From NCBI GenBank assembly GCA_035540975.1, contig DATLFN010000055.1, positions 1 through 57,389 of the forward strand: a stretch of 57,389 nt of DNA. Direction: 5' to 3'. The stretch comes from Acidimicrobiales bacterium (GTDB lineage: Bacteria > Actinomycetota > Acidimicrobiia > Acidimicrobiales > GCA-2861595). The position numbers and the translations under genes were made by a program. Shown piece by piece: positions 35,267 through 43,912 of the stretch (position 1 is its first letter; every line of letters begins with the position of its first letter). The notes beneath the pieces were generated by a model, which saw only the letters and a list, made by a program, of their open reading frames with translations, was not told the origin of the DNA and searched no databases.

Positions 35267-37069
35267 ATGGCGCAGCCCAAGAAGTCGTCCGGCGCGTCCG
35301 CGTCCGCGGGCGGCCGCAAGCGCCGGCCGTCGAAGCGGTCGGCACCGTCGCCGTCGGCGGGGCCGGAGCGGGCCCCCGCCGTCCTGTACGCCCAGGCGTC
35401 GCCTCGCTCGGTCGGGGGCGTGTCGCTGTTCGACTACGCGCAGCCCGTCACCCAGGAGGTGGTGCCGGCGTTCGCCTCCGAGGAGGCGATGACGGCCAGT
35501 GCCGTCACCCGCCTGCGCGCCGCCGGGTTCGACGTGCTCCAGGTGTCGCCGCTCACCATCAACATCGCCGGCCCGCCGGCGCTCTACGAGCAGGTGTTCG
35601 CGACCAGCCTGGTGACCGAGGAGCGCCCGGTCGTGAAGGCGGAAGGCCGGGAGGACACCGCCACCTTCTACGACAGCACGGACACCGAGATGCGGGGGCT
35701 CATCGACCCGTCGCGCAGCGCCCTGGCCGACGTGCTGGAGGGCGTGGCCATCGAGGAGCCCGTCTACTTCCACGCCCCCAACGCCCTGGCGCCGCTGAAG
35801 AGCTACCACCACCTCCGGGTGCCGGGCGACGTGTCGCTCGGCTGCAACGCCGACAAGGCGCACCGGGGCGGGACCACCGGAAGGAACATCAAGGTCGTCA
35901 TGGTGGACTCGGGCTGGGAGCCGCACCCGTACTTCGTACAGCGCGGCTACCGGTTCTCGCCCACCATCCTCGGCCCGGCCGCCGCCAACGCCGGCGTGGA
36001 CGAGAACGGCCACGGCACCGGCGAGTCGGCCAACGCCTTCGCCACCGCGCCCGACATCGACTTCACCATGGTGAAGATCAACTTCGTCAACAGCACCGGC
36101 GCGTTCAACGCGGCCGTCGCCCTCAACCCCCACGTCATCAGCTGCAGCTGGGGCTCGAGCGTGATGAACGGCCCGCTCAGCGCGGCCAACCAGGCCCTGG
36201 CGGCGGCGGTGGCGGCCGCCGTGGCGTCGGGGATCGTCGTGGTGTTCTCGGCCGGCAACGGCGGCTTCGGCTTCCCCGGCCAGCACCCCGACGTGGTGTC
36301 CGCCGGAGGCGCCTTCATGAACCTCGACGGCAGCGTCCGGGCCACCCAGTACACCAGCGGGTTCGCCAGCAACGTCTACCCGGGCCGCAACGTGCCCGAC
36401 CTGTCCGGGCTGGTGGGCGACCCGCCGGGCGCCGCCTACATCATGCTCCCCATCCCCGCCGGCTGCCAGATCGACGTCGGCCGGGCGGGCGGCACCCACC
36501 CCAACGGCGACGAGACGGCGAACAACGACGGCTGGGGCGCGTTCAGCGGGACGTCGGCCGCCGCCCCCCAGATCGCGGGAGTGGTGGCGCTCATGCGCCA
36601 GGCCTGCCCCGCGCTCACGCCGGCGGCCATCCGCCAGATCCTGATGGCGACGGCACGCGACGTCACCAGCGGCACCAACGCCATGGGGAACGCGGCGACG
36701 GCCGGCTACGACATCGCCACCGGCGCCGGGCTGGTGGACGCCAACAAGGCGGTGCTCAGCGCCAAGATCCGCTGCCTCGGTCCCATCCGCCCCATCCGCC
36801 CGGTGGAGCCCATCGTCCCCATCCAGCCCATCCGGCCGGTGCAGCCGGTGGTCCCCGTCCAGCCCATCCGGCCGGTGGAGCCCATCCGGCCGGTGGAGCC
36901 CGTCCGCCCCATCGAGCCCATCCGGCCCGTCGAGCCCATCATCCTGCCCGGCCCCGAAGGCCCGGTCGGCCCCGCCGAGTCGGCCGCCGGCGGGCCCGCC
37001 CTGTCGGCTGAGGACGTGGCCGAGCTCGAGCGCATGATCGTCGAGTCGGGTGAGGACCTCGGGCTGTGA
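35267..37069 (+). CDS. Subtilisin-family (S8) serine peptidase with P-[IV]-X repeat tail
   Basis: A 600-residue protein. An Arg/Lys/Ser-rich N-terminus without a signal peptide is followed by a propeptide-like domain (about 60-165: LRAAGFDVLQVSPLTINIAG, LYEQVFATSL). The S8 catalytic domain has D214 (VMVDSGW), H249 (NGHGTGES), oxyanion N331 (SAGNGG) and S430 (FSGTSAAAP), all intact. Residues 506-559 are 18 uninterrupted P-[IV]-X triplets, then a Gly/Pro linker and an acidic end (LSAEDVAELERMIVESGED). The ATG has GGAGGAG about 6 bases upstream. It is followed, with overlap, by a RiPP-type radical SAM methyltransferase, which makes the tail a candidate substrate. Confidence 0.9.
   Translation: MAQPKKSSGASASAGGRKRRPSKRSAPSPSAGPERAPAVLYAQASPRSVGGVSLFDYAQPVTQEVVPAFASEEAMTASAVTRLRAAGFDVLQVSPLTINIAGPPALYEQVFATSLVTEERPVVKAEGREDTATFYDSTDTEMRGLIDPSRSALADVLEGVAIEEPVYFHAPNALAPLKSYHHLRVPGDVSLGCNADKAHRGGTTGRNIKVVMVDSGWEPHPYFVQRGYRFSPTILGPAAANAGVDENGHGTGESANAFATAPDIDFTMVKINFVNSTGAFNAAVALNPHVISCSWGSSVMNGPLSAANQALAAAVAAAVASGIVVVFSAGNGGFGFPGQHPDVVSAGGAFMNLDGSVRATQYTSGFASNVYPGRNVPDLSGLVGDPPGAAYIMLPIPAGCQIDVGRAGGTHPNGDETANNDGWGAFSGTSAAAPQIAGVVALMRQACPALTPAAIRQILMATARDVTSGTNAMGNAATAGYDIATGAGLVDANKAVLSAKIRCLGPIRPIRPVEPIVPIQPIRPVQPVVPVQPIRPVEPIRPVEPVRPIEPIRPVEPIILPGPEGPVGPAESAAGGPALSAEDVAELERMIVESGEDLGL
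36782..36943 (+). repeat. 18 triplet repeats coding P-[IV]-X
   Basis: Fifty-four codons in the subtilase gene read as PIR, PIR, PVE, PIV, PIQ, PIR, PVQ, PVV, PVQ, PIR, PVE, PIR, PVE, PVR, PIE, PIR, PVE, PII. Third positions are R, E, Q or V/I. Such a run would form a polyproline-II helix. Synonymous codons vary (CCC/CCG, CGC/CGG), so the pattern is held at protein level. Confidence 0.9.
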
Positions 37070-39023
37070 CCCGGCGACCGTCGTAGCGGCGGAGCCGGGC
37101 CGCTCGGGCGGCGGGGCGGCGGCACCCCGCCGCCCGAGGGTGCTGCTGGTCAGCATGCCGTTCGGGGCCCTGGAGCGCCCCAGCCTCGGGCTCGGGCTCC
37201 TCGCCGCCCTCCTCGCCCGCGACGGCGTGGCGTGCGACACCCGCTACCTGGGGTTCACCTTCGCCGAGTTCACCGGCGTGGACGACTACCTGTGGGCCGC
37301 CGGGGAGCTGCCGTACACGGCCTTCGCCGGCGACTGGGCGTTCACCCGCTCGCTCTACGGCGACCGCCCGGGTGCCGACGGCGCCTACGTCGACGAGGTG
37401 CTGCGCCGGGAGTGGCGGCTCGGCGCCGAGGAGGTCCGCCGGATCCTGCGGGTGCGCGCCTACTGCGAGCCGTTCCTCGACCACTGCCTGCGGGCCGTCC
37501 CGTGGGACCGCTACGACGTCGTCGGCTTCACCTCGACGTTCGAGCAGAACATCGCGTCCCTCGCCCTCGCCCGCCGGGTCAAGGAGGCGCACCCGCGGTG
37601 CACCGTCGTGTTCGGCGGGGCCAACTGGGAGGGACCGATGGGCGAGGAGCTCCACCGCCGGTTCCCGTTCGTCGACGTCGTGTGCTCGGGCGAGTCGGAC
37701 GAGTCCTTCCCTGCCCTCGTCCGGGCCCTCGGCGCCGGCCGCCACAACCTGGCGAGCGTGCCCGGCGTCGTGTGGCGCGACGGCGGCGGCGCCACCCGGG
37801 CCAACGGCCCGGCCCGGCCCGTCGAGGACCTCGACGGCCTGCCCGTCCCCGACTTCGACCCCTTCTTCCGCGGCCTGGAGGCGAGCCCGGCGGGCGCCTC
37901 GCTGGCGCCGTCGCTGCTCGTCGAGACGGCCCGCGGGTGCTGGTGGGGAGCCAGGTCGCACTGCACGTTCTGCGGCCTGAACGGCGGCTCGATGGCGTTC
38001 CGCAGCAAGAGCGCCCACCGGGCGCTGGCCGAGATCCGGGAGCTGTCGGAGAGGCACGGCATCGGCCGGCTGAACGTCACCGACAACATCCTCGACATGC
38101 GGTACTTCCGGACCCTGCTGCCCATGCTCGCCGCCGAGGGGCTTGCCGTGCGGCTGTTCTACGAGGTGAAGGCCAACCTCAGCCACGCCCAGGTCCGGGG
38201 CCTGGCGGCGGCCGGCGTGGAGGAGATCCAGCCCGGCATCGAGAGCATGAGCGACCACGTCCTCGACCTGATGCGCAAGGGCACCACCGCCCTCCGCAAC
38301 CTCCAGCTCCTCAAGTGGTGCCGCGAGTTCGGCATCCGGGCCGACTGGAACCTCCTCTACGGGTTCCCCGGCGAGACGGCGGCGGACTACGAGGCGATGG
38401 TGCGGCTGCTCCGGAGCGTCACCTTCCTCGACCCGCCCACGGCCTACGGCCCCGTCCGCCTGGACCGCTTCAGCCCCTTCTCGGAGGACCCGGCGGCGTT
38501 CGGCATGGTGAACGTCCGACCCATGAAGCCGTACCGGCACCTCTACCCGTTCCCGCCCGACGCGCTGGCCCGGGTCGCCTACTACTTCGAGTTCGACTAC
38601 GAGGACGGACGCGACGCCGCCTCCTACGCCGCCCCGGCGGTGGAGTTCGTGCGGGGCTGGATGGCCGACGGCCGCCGGGGCGACCTGTGGGTGTTCCCAG
38701 ACGGCGACGGTGGCGTCGTGGTCGACGACCGCCGGCCCGGATCGGAGGGCACGACCCGGCTGTCGGGGTGGCGGGCCGCCGTGTTCGAGGCATGCGACCG
38801 GGCCCAGCCCCTGGGCGACGTCGCCCGCCTCGCCTCCGGCCTCGGCGCCGGCACCGCCGAGCTGGCCGCGTTCCTCGGGACGTGCGCGCGGCGCCGGCTG
38901 CTCCTCGTCCGGGGCGGCTCGTGCCTGGCCCTGCCCGTCCACCGCCCGGCCCGGGTCGACGCGGCCGGCCGTCCCCGCCGGCTGCGCTCCATCCCCGTGC
39001 TGGCCGCCGGCGCCGCCCCCTAG
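37050..39023 (+). CDS. RiPP maturation radical SAM C-methyltransferase (B12-binding type)
   Basis: A 657-residue enzyme. The N-terminal cobalamin-binding-like Rossmann domain has PRVLLVSMPFGALERPSLGL and the VVFGGANWEGPMG and VCSGESDESFP blocks. The radical SAM core has cysteines C297, C305 and C308 in GCWWGARSHCTFCGLNG, then TDNILDMRYF, QPGIESMSDHVLDLM, GFPGE and DRFSPF. These blocks are those of the family named RiPP maturation radical SAM C-methyltransferase. It probably adds methyl groups to unactivated carbons of a peptide. The GTG start at 37050 overlaps the end of the subtilase gene by 20 bases, which implies coupled expression. Confidence 0.88.
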   Translation: MRTSGCDPATVVAAEPGRSGGGAAAPRRPRVLLVSMPFGALERPSLGLGLLAALLARDGVACDTRYLGFTFAEFTGVDDYLWAAGELPYTAFAGDWAFTRSLYGDRPGADGAYVDEVLRREWRLGAEEVRRILRVRAYCEPFLDHCLRAVPWDRYDVVGFTSTFEQNIASLALARRVKEAHPRCTVVFGGANWEGPMGEELHRRFPFVDVVCSGESDESFPALVRALGAGRHNLASVPGVVWRDGGGATRANGPARPVEDLDGLPVPDFDPFFRGLEASPAGASLAPSLLVETARGCWWGARSHCTFCGLNGGSMAFRSKSAHRALAEIRELSERHGIGRLNVTDNILDMRYFRTLLPMLAAEGLAVRLFYEVKANLSHAQVRGLAAAGVEEIQPGIESMSDHVLDLMRKGTTALRNLQLLKWCREFGIRADWNLLYGFPGETAADYEAMVRLLRSVTFLDPPTAYGPVRLDRFSPFSEDPAAFGMVNVRPMKPYRHLYPFPPDALARVAYYFEFDYEDGRDAASYAAPAVEFVRGWMADGRRGDLWVFPDGDGGVVVDDRRPGSEGTTRLSGWRAAVFEACDRAQPLGDVARLASGLGAGTAELAAFLGTCARRRLLLVRGGSCLALPVHRPARVDAAGRPRRLRSIPVLAAGAAP

Positions 39024-39026
39024 GAT
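39021..39026 (+). promoter_or_regulatory. -10 box for the small prodomain-like gene
   Basis: TAGGAT at 39021-39026 ends 6 bases before GTG 39033, so this gene may have its own leaderless transcript within the cluster. The TAG is also the stop codon of the radical SAM gene. Confidence 0.4.
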
Positions 39027-39032
39027 CGATCC

Positions 39033-39422
39033 GTGGCGGGCACCGACGTCGTCTCCGCACTCGTCGTCCTGCGCCCGGCGGGCGGCCGCCCGCTGGACGG
39101 CAGCGAGCAGATCACCGCCGCCACCCTCGACCGGTTCACCGCCGACCCCGACGACGTCGAGCGGGTCCGCGCCTGGTTCGGCCGCCGGGGGTTCGACACC
39201 TCGCCCGCCGGCCCGCTGGGCCTGTCGATCACCGGTCCCGTCGACCTGTTCGAGGAGCGGTTCCGGACCACCTTGCACATGGAGCGGGCGGCGGCGGGCA
39301 TGGCGGTGACGTGCGACGAGGGCGCCGAGCTGCCCCTCCGGCGCCTGCCCCGGACCATCCGCTCGTGCGTGCAGGCGGTGGCGTTCGAGGCCCCGCCCGA
39401 CTTCGGCCCGGGCAACCCGTGA
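39033..39422 (+). CDS. Free-standing paralogue of the subtilase N-terminal domain
   Basis: A 129-residue protein that aligns by eye with residues of roughly 60-165 of the neighbouring subtilase: RRGFDTSPAGPLGLSITGP against RAAGFDVLQVSPLTINIAGP, LFEERFRTTL against LYEQVFATSL, and a shared end (AVAFEAPPDF against GVAIEEPVYF). The pattern recalls activation/inhibitor domains of subtilases and kumamolisins. It could be an inhibitor, chaperone or carrier for the modifying enzymes. There is no signal peptide. The GTG start is supported by a -10 box 6 bases upstream. Its stop overlaps the next start as GTGA. Confidence 0.72.
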   Translation: MAGTDVVSALVVLRPAGGRPLDGSEQITAATLDRFTADPDDVERVRAWFGRRGFDTSPAGPLGLSITGPVDLFEERFRTTLHMERAAAGMAVTCDEGAELPLRRLPRTIRSCVQAVAFEAPPDFGPGNP

Positions 39423-40102
39423 CCACCACCGTGCCGGCGCCGAGCCGGGCGGCGCAGCTGGCTGGCTCGCCCCTCGTGCGAGCGGGCGGCTGGCGGGTGG
39501 AGCGGCTCCTCACCGGCCCCGCCCTGGCCGCCCTGGCCGCCGAGTCGCAGGCCTGCCATGGCCACGCCACCGAGTCCGTCGTCGCCGAGCCGCACGACGA
39601 CGACCCGAGGCGGGGCCACCCCGACCGCCGCCTGGAGTCGGCACCGGGCGGGCCGGTGCTGCGGGCCCTGTACGCGTCGCCCGTGCTGCACGGCCTCCTG
39701 GCCCGGCTCACCGGCGCGGCGTGGGAGCCGTCCGGGCTCCAGGCGACGTACTCGTACTACCGGGCGCCCGGCCACTACCTCGGCCTGCACCGGGACGTGG
39801 ACGTGTGCGACCTGGCCGTCATCGCCTGCGTGGCCGACGATGGGCCCGGCGCCCGGGTGGGCCTCGGCGACGACGGCCCGACCGGCGGCGGCGCCGCCTC
39901 CGGCGTCCTGCACGTCTACCCCGGGCGCGCCGGCGAGGCGCTGGCCGCCATCCGCGCCGACCGCCGCGGTGGCTTGGCCGTCCCGGTGGTCCCCGGCGAG
40001 GCGGTCGTCCTCCTCGGCGGCGTCGTGCCCCACGAGGTCTGGCCCGTGGCGCCCGGGCGCCGCCGCGTCGTGGCGCCGCTGTGCTTCCGCCCCGCCCGCT
40101 GA
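39419..40102 (+). CDS. 2-oxoglutarate/Fe(II)-dependent oxygenase-like protein
   Basis: A 227-residue double-stranded beta-helix protein. The iron triad is H124-x-D126 in LGLHRDVDVCDLAV and H205 in GGVVPHEVW, and an arginine run at 214-216 would bind 2-oxoglutarate. The SYYRAPGHYLGLHRD context is typical of hydroxylases acting on amino-acid side chains. GTG 39419 overlaps the preceding stop. In this cluster it is a candidate prolyl or isoleucyl/valyl hydroxylase for the subtilase tail. That target is inference. Confidence 0.8.
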   Translation: MTTTVPAPSRAAQLAGSPLVRAGGWRVERLLTGPALAALAAESQACHGHATESVVAEPHDDDPRRGHPDRRLESAPGGPVLRALYASPVLHGLLARLTGAAWEPSGLQATYSYYRAPGHYLGLHRDVDVCDLAVIACVADDGPGARVGLGDDGPTGGGAASGVLHVYPGRAGEALAAIRADRRGGLAVPVVPGEAVVLLGGVVPHEVWPVAPGRRRVVAPLCFRPAR

Positions 40103-40170
40103 CCGGCACCCTCCGGCGGCGCCTCCACGCCGAGGCCGGAATTCCGGGCGACCCGGGGGACGCGCGCCAA

Positions 40171-40176
40171 TAGTGT
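40171..40176 (+). promoter_or_regulatory. Candidate -10 box for the ABC exporter genes
   Basis: TAGTGT at 40171-40176 would start a message near 40183 with a leader of about 52 bases before the TTG start at 40235. No clear -35 is seen. Confidence 0.3.
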
Positions 40177-40234
40177 CTGCCGGCGGTGCGAGAGGCGTCC
40201 CCGACGGCCTCGCCGAGCGACAGGAGACAACCGG

Positions 40235-41209
40235 TTGGCAGCGACGGACGCCGGCTCGAGCAGCCCGCGGTGGGCCGTCGAGGTCGACGGCGTCGGGCGG
40301 GTCTTCTCGGCCAAGGGCCGCCCCGACGTGGTGGCGCTGACGGACGTCTCCCTCCGGGTGCGCACCGGGGAGGTGCACGGCCTCCTGGGGCCGAACGGGG
40401 CCGGCAAGACGACCCTGGTCAAGATCCTCTCGACCGTCCTCCTGCCGACGTCGGGGACGGCCCGCATCCTGGGCCACGACGTGGTGGCGGAGACGGCGGC
40501 GGTCCGCCCCCTGCTCGGGATCGTGCTGGGCGGCGACCGCGGCCTCTACGACCGCCTCACCGCCCGCCAGAACCTGGCGTACTGGGCCGCCCTCTACCGG
40601 CTGCCGGCGAAGCGGGCGGGCCGGCGGGTGGACGAGCTGCTCGAGCGGGTGGGGCTGGCCGACCGGGCCGACGACCGGGTCCAGACGTTCTCGCGGGGCA
40701 TGCGCCAGCGCCTCCACCTGGCCCGGGGGCTGGTGAACGACCCGCCCGTGCTGTTCCTCGACGAGCCCTCGACGGGCATGGACCCGGTGGCCGCCCGCGA
40801 GTTCCGCGCCATGGTCCACGAGCTGTCCACCGAGGACCGGGCCATCTTCCTCACCACCCACGACATGGGCGAGGCCGAGGCGGTGTGCGACCGGGTGACG
40901 CTCATCGACCGGGGCCGCGTGCTCGCCACCGAGTCGCCCGCCGCCCTGTCCCGGCTGCTCTCCCGCTACGAGCGGGTCGAGTGCTCCGGCGCCGGGGACT
41001 CGGTCATCGAGGAGGTCGCCTCGATCGAAGGGGTCGAACGCGTCTCCGTCGAGGGCGGCACCGCCCGCATCGACGTCACCAGCGAGGCGGCCGTCGGGGA
41101 GGTCATGCGCTGGCTGGTGGCGGCCGGCGTCACCTCCCTGCGGGTGACGCGGCCCAGCCTCGAAGAGGTCTACCTGGGCCTGGTGGGCGACCGCGGCATG
41201 GAGGTGTGA
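40235..41209 (+). CDS. ABC-2 type transporter ATP-binding protein
   Basis: A 324-residue exporter ATPase: Walker A LGPNGAGKTTLVKIL, signature FSRGMRQRLHLARG, Walker B VLFLDEPSTGMDP, H-loop LTTHDMGEAEAV, and a C-terminal extension of about 90 residues as in drug and bacteriocin exporters. The TTG start at 40235 has CAGGAG 8 bases upstream. The two permease genes follow with a 1-base gap and a 4-base overlap. Position suggests that it exports or confers immunity to the product of the upstream modification genes; the cargo is unknown. Confidence 0.92.
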   Translation: MAATDAGSSSPRWAVEVDGVGRVFSAKGRPDVVALTDVSLRVRTGEVHGLLGPNGAGKTTLVKILSTVLLPTSGTARILGHDVVAETAAVRPLLGIVLGGDRGLYDRLTARQNLAYWAALYRLPAKRAGRRVDELLERVGLADRADDRVQTFSRGMRQRLHLARGLVNDPPVLFLDEPSTGMDPVAAREFRAMVHELSTEDRAIFLTTHDMGEAEAVCDRVTLIDRGRVLATESPAALSRLLSRYERVECSGAGDSVIEEVASIEGVERVSVEGGTARIDVTSEAAVGEVMRWLVAAGVTSLRVTRPSLEEVYLGLVGDRGMEV

Positions 41210-41210
41210 C

Positions 41211-41978
41211 GTGACCGGCCTGCGCGCCGCGGTCGCCCTCCAGCTGCGCATCGTGGCCGCCGACCGCGGCTACCTCAACGAGGTGCTGGCCAACCCGTTC
41301 TTCGCCGTCATCTTCCTCGGCATCGTGCGGGGCGCCGGTCGCGACGACCTCACCGCCCACGCCGTCGTGGCGCCCGTGCTCATCACGCTGTGGGGGATGG
41401 CGCTGGAGATCTCGGGCGACATCGTGGACTCCGACCGGGGCGCCGGCATCCTCGAGGGCGTGGTGGCGACGCCCGTCGGGTTCCCGACGGTGGTCTCCGG
41501 CCGGGTGCTGGCCGTCACCGCCCTGAGCTTCGTCGGGATCGCCGAGACGTGGCTGGTCGCCCGGTTCGGGTTCGGTGCCGACGTCACCGTCCACCACCCG
41601 GCGGCGCTGGCGGCGACGCTGGTCGTCACCGGCCTGGCCACGGCCGGCACCGCCATCGTCATGGCCGCCGTCTTCGTCCTGGCCCGCACGGCGCGGACGT
41701 TCCAGAACACCATGAACTACCCGGTGTACCTGCTGGCCGGCGTCATCGTCCCCCTGTCCCTCCTCCCCGGGTGGCTGCGCCCGGCCGGCCGGGCGGTGTT
41801 CCTGTCGTGGAGCGCCGACCTGCTGCGCGAGTCGCTGTCCCCGGCGCCGATGTCCGACGTGCTGCCACGGCTGGGCATCATCCTGCTCCTCGGTGCCGTG
41901 GGGCTGATGGTGGGGCGCGTCGCCCTCCACGTCGTGCTGCGGCGTGTTCGCGTCCGCGGGACGCTGGCGTTCCGGTGA
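41211..41978 (+). CDS. ABC-2 type transporter permease 1
   Basis: A 255-residue integral membrane protein with about six helices (for example VAPVLITLWGMALEISGDIV, AATLVVTGLATAGTAIVMAAV and LGIILLLGAVGLMVG). It shows the ABC-2 pattern of a conserved RGAGILEGVVATPVG loop and a YLLAGVIVPLSLLPGWL segment. The GTG start is one base past the ATPase stop. Its stop overlaps the second permease start as GTGA. Confidence 0.88.
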   Translation: MTGLRAAVALQLRIVAADRGYLNEVLANPFFAVIFLGIVRGAGRDDLTAHAVVAPVLITLWGMALEISGDIVDSDRGAGILEGVVATPVGFPTVVSGRVLAVTALSFVGIAETWLVARFGFGADVTVHHPAALAATLVVTGLATAGTAIVMAAVFVLARTARTFQNTMNYPVYLLAGVIVPLSLLPGWLRPAGRAVFLSWSADLLRESLSPAPMSDVLPRLGIILLLGAVGLMVGRVALHVVLRRVRVRGTLAFR

Positions 41979-42781
41979 GCGGCGTCGCCCACGTCGCCCG
42001 GGTCCTGCGCCACGCCGCCCGGAGCGGTTTCTCGGACTTCGGCAACACCTACACGGTGTGGTCGTGGGCGTTCGGCCTGCTGCTGCGGATGCTGACCCAG
42101 GTGGCGTTCTTCACCTCGATCGGCCGCCTGCTCGACTCCGAGGCCCACGTCGAGTTCCTCTTCGTCGGCAACGCCGTGGCGGCGGCCGCCGTGGGATGCC
42201 TCACGGCCACGACGGCGACCGTCTGGGAGCGGCGCGCCGGGACGCTCCCCCTGCTGGTGGCCTCGCCCACCAGCCCGCTGGTCGTCCTGATGGGCCGCAG
42301 CACGTTCTTCATCGCCAACGGCCTGGCCTTCTCCGTCGGGGCCCTGGTCCTGGTGCCGCCGCTGTTCGACGTCGAGATCCCGATGGCTCGTTTCCCCGCC
42401 CTCCTCGCCCTGGTGGTGCTGATGGCGGTCACGACCTACTTCCTGGCCACCTTCCTCGGCGGCCTGGTGCTGCGGACGCCGAGCGCGGCGCGCACCGTAC
42501 CGCAGGTCGCCCGTCTCACGATCATGGCGTTCTGCGGGGTGAGCGTCCCCCGCTCCGTCTTCCCCGAGGCGGTGAGCCGCCTGGCCGGGTTCCTCCCCGT
42601 GACCCACGGCCTCGACGCCGTACGCGAGCTGCTCGGCGAGGGCCGCCCCGGCGCCGTCCTCACGGGCGCCGGGCTGGAGCTGCTGGTGGGCGCCGGCTGG
42701 CTGGTGGCGTCCCTCGTCACCTTCCGCCGGCTGGCCGAAGCGGGCCGGCGCGACGGCTCGATCGTGTTCTCGGCCGCCTGA
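41975..42781 (+). CDS. ABC-2 type transporter permease 2
   Basis: A 268-residue membrane protein with about six helices and the matching ABC-2 loop (WERRAGTLPLLVASPTSP) and end segment (RSVFPEAVSRLAGFLPVTHGLDAVRELL). It forms a heterodimer with permease 1 and the ATPase. The GTG start at 41975 overlaps the preceding stop. It is the last gene of the plus-strand run and is convergent with the sigma factor gene. Confidence 0.88.
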   Translation: MSGVAHVARVLRHAARSGFSDFGNTYTVWSWAFGLLLRMLTQVAFFTSIGRLLDSEAHVEFLFVGNAVAAAAVGCLTATTATVWERRAGTLPLLVASPTSPLVVLMGRSTFFIANGLAFSVGALVLVPPLFDVEIPMARFPALLALVVLMAVTTYFLATFLGGLVLRTPSAARTVPQVARLTIMAFCGVSVPRSVFPEAVSRLAGFLPVTHGLDAVRELLGEGRPGAVLTGAGLELLVGAGWLVASLVTFRRLAEAGRRDGSIVFSAA

Positions 42782-42796
42782 GGGCGGCCCGAGGCG

Positions 42797-43675
42797 TCAG
42801 CGGGGGACGAGCCTGGGAGCGTCGCTCAGCCGCTCGCGACAGCTCCGGCGGGCGGCGACGGCCGAGTAGTAGGCCGCCTTGCGACGCTCGGCCCGCATCG
42901 GGGGCTCGAAGTACACGACCTCGCTGTCGAGCTGCCGCCTCAGCGCCTCGCCGATGAGGGCCAGGGCCTCCGCCCGCATCTGGGAGACACGGGAGGCGCT
43001 CACCCGGAGCTCCTCGGCCAGCGCGGCCATGGGCAGCTCCTCGAAGAAGCAGCCCACCACGACGCGCCGGAGGCGATCGGGCAGCTCGGCGATGGCGTCG
43101 TGGAGGTACCCCGTCCGCTCGCGCTCGATGACCGACGCCTCGGGGGTGAGGGCGGCGGTGGGCAGCTGCTCCTCCTGCTCGGCGCCCGGCAGGCTCTCGT
43201 AGCCGATGACGACCGAGCGGTGGATGTCGACCGTCAGCTTCTGCATCTCCGCCGCGCTGAGGCCCAGGTGGGCGGCGACCTCGGGGTTGCTGGGCGACCG
43301 GCCCAGCTGCCCGGTGAGGGTGTCGGTGGCGTTGCGCACGGCGCGGGAACGGCTGCGCACCGATCGGCTCGCCCAGTCCGCGCTCCGCAGCTCGTCGAGG
43401 ACGGCGCCGCGGATCCGACTGGCGGCGAAGCGCTCGAACGGGATCCCGCGCTCGGGGTCCCACGAACGGGTGGCCAGCGCCAGCCCGGTCATGGCCGCCG
43501 AGCGCAGGTCGTCGACCGGCACGTGACGCGGCACCTTCATCCGGAACTCGTTGACGATGTAGCCGACGAGGGGCAGGTGGAGCTCGGCCAGCTCACGCTC
43601 CCGTTTCGCCCGGGCGTCGCCCGGACCACCGGGCGCGCCACCCACCGACGCCGCCGCCCCCGTATTGGAGTTCAT
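42797..43675 (-). CDS. FliA/WhiG-type sigma factor
   Basis: Sigma-70-family factor of 292 residues (from ATG 43675; a start at 43747 would add 24 residues). Region 2: LVGYIVNEFRMKVPRHVPVDDLRSAA, then ERGIPFERFAASRIRGAVLDELRSADW, the hallmark of sigma-28/WhiG/SigF-type factors. Region 3: LGRSPSNPEVAAHLGLS. Region 4: LPDRLRRVVVGCFFEELPMAALAEELRVSASRVSQM. An unusual 30-residue Arg/Tyr-rich tail follows. No anti-sigma factor or flagellar gene is adjacent, so the regulon is unknown. Confidence 0.9.
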   Translation of the reverse strand: MNSNTGAAASVGGAPGGPGDARAKRERELAELHLPLVGYIVNEFRMKVPRHVPVDDLRSAAMTGLALATRSWDPERGIPFERFAASRIRGAVLDELRSADWASRSVRSRSRAVRNATDTLTGQLGRSPSNPEVAAHLGLSAAEMQKLTVDIHRSVVIGYESLPGAEQEEQLPTAALTPEASVIERERTGYLHDAIAELPDRLRRVVVGCFFEELPMAALAEELRVSASRVSQMRAEALALIGEALRRQLDSEVVYFEPPMRAERRKAAYYSAVAARRSCRERLSDAPRLVPR

Positions 43676-43912
43676 GGAGAGTGATGATGCGACCACGAGA
43701 CGCGGTTGACCATCGGCCGCAGGGATGAACCCGGGGGTGCCGCCCACCCGACCGGGCCAGGGCGCAGGGCCGGGACGGTCTAGTCACCGCATCGGAGGTG
43801 GCCGAAACCGGCACCAGTCGGTCGCGGGACGGCGGCTCGGTTGAGCGTCCTGTGGACCAAGGGGCTAGTGTTCCCGCTGCTCGCTGGCCACCAGGTGGGA
43901 GTCGACCCGAGC

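Noticed and set aside
37232-39418. Plus-strand frame over the radical SAM gene that continues into the oxygenase
   Set aside because: Only the part from GTG 39419 has oxygenase motifs; the upstream portion is an out-of-frame shadow.
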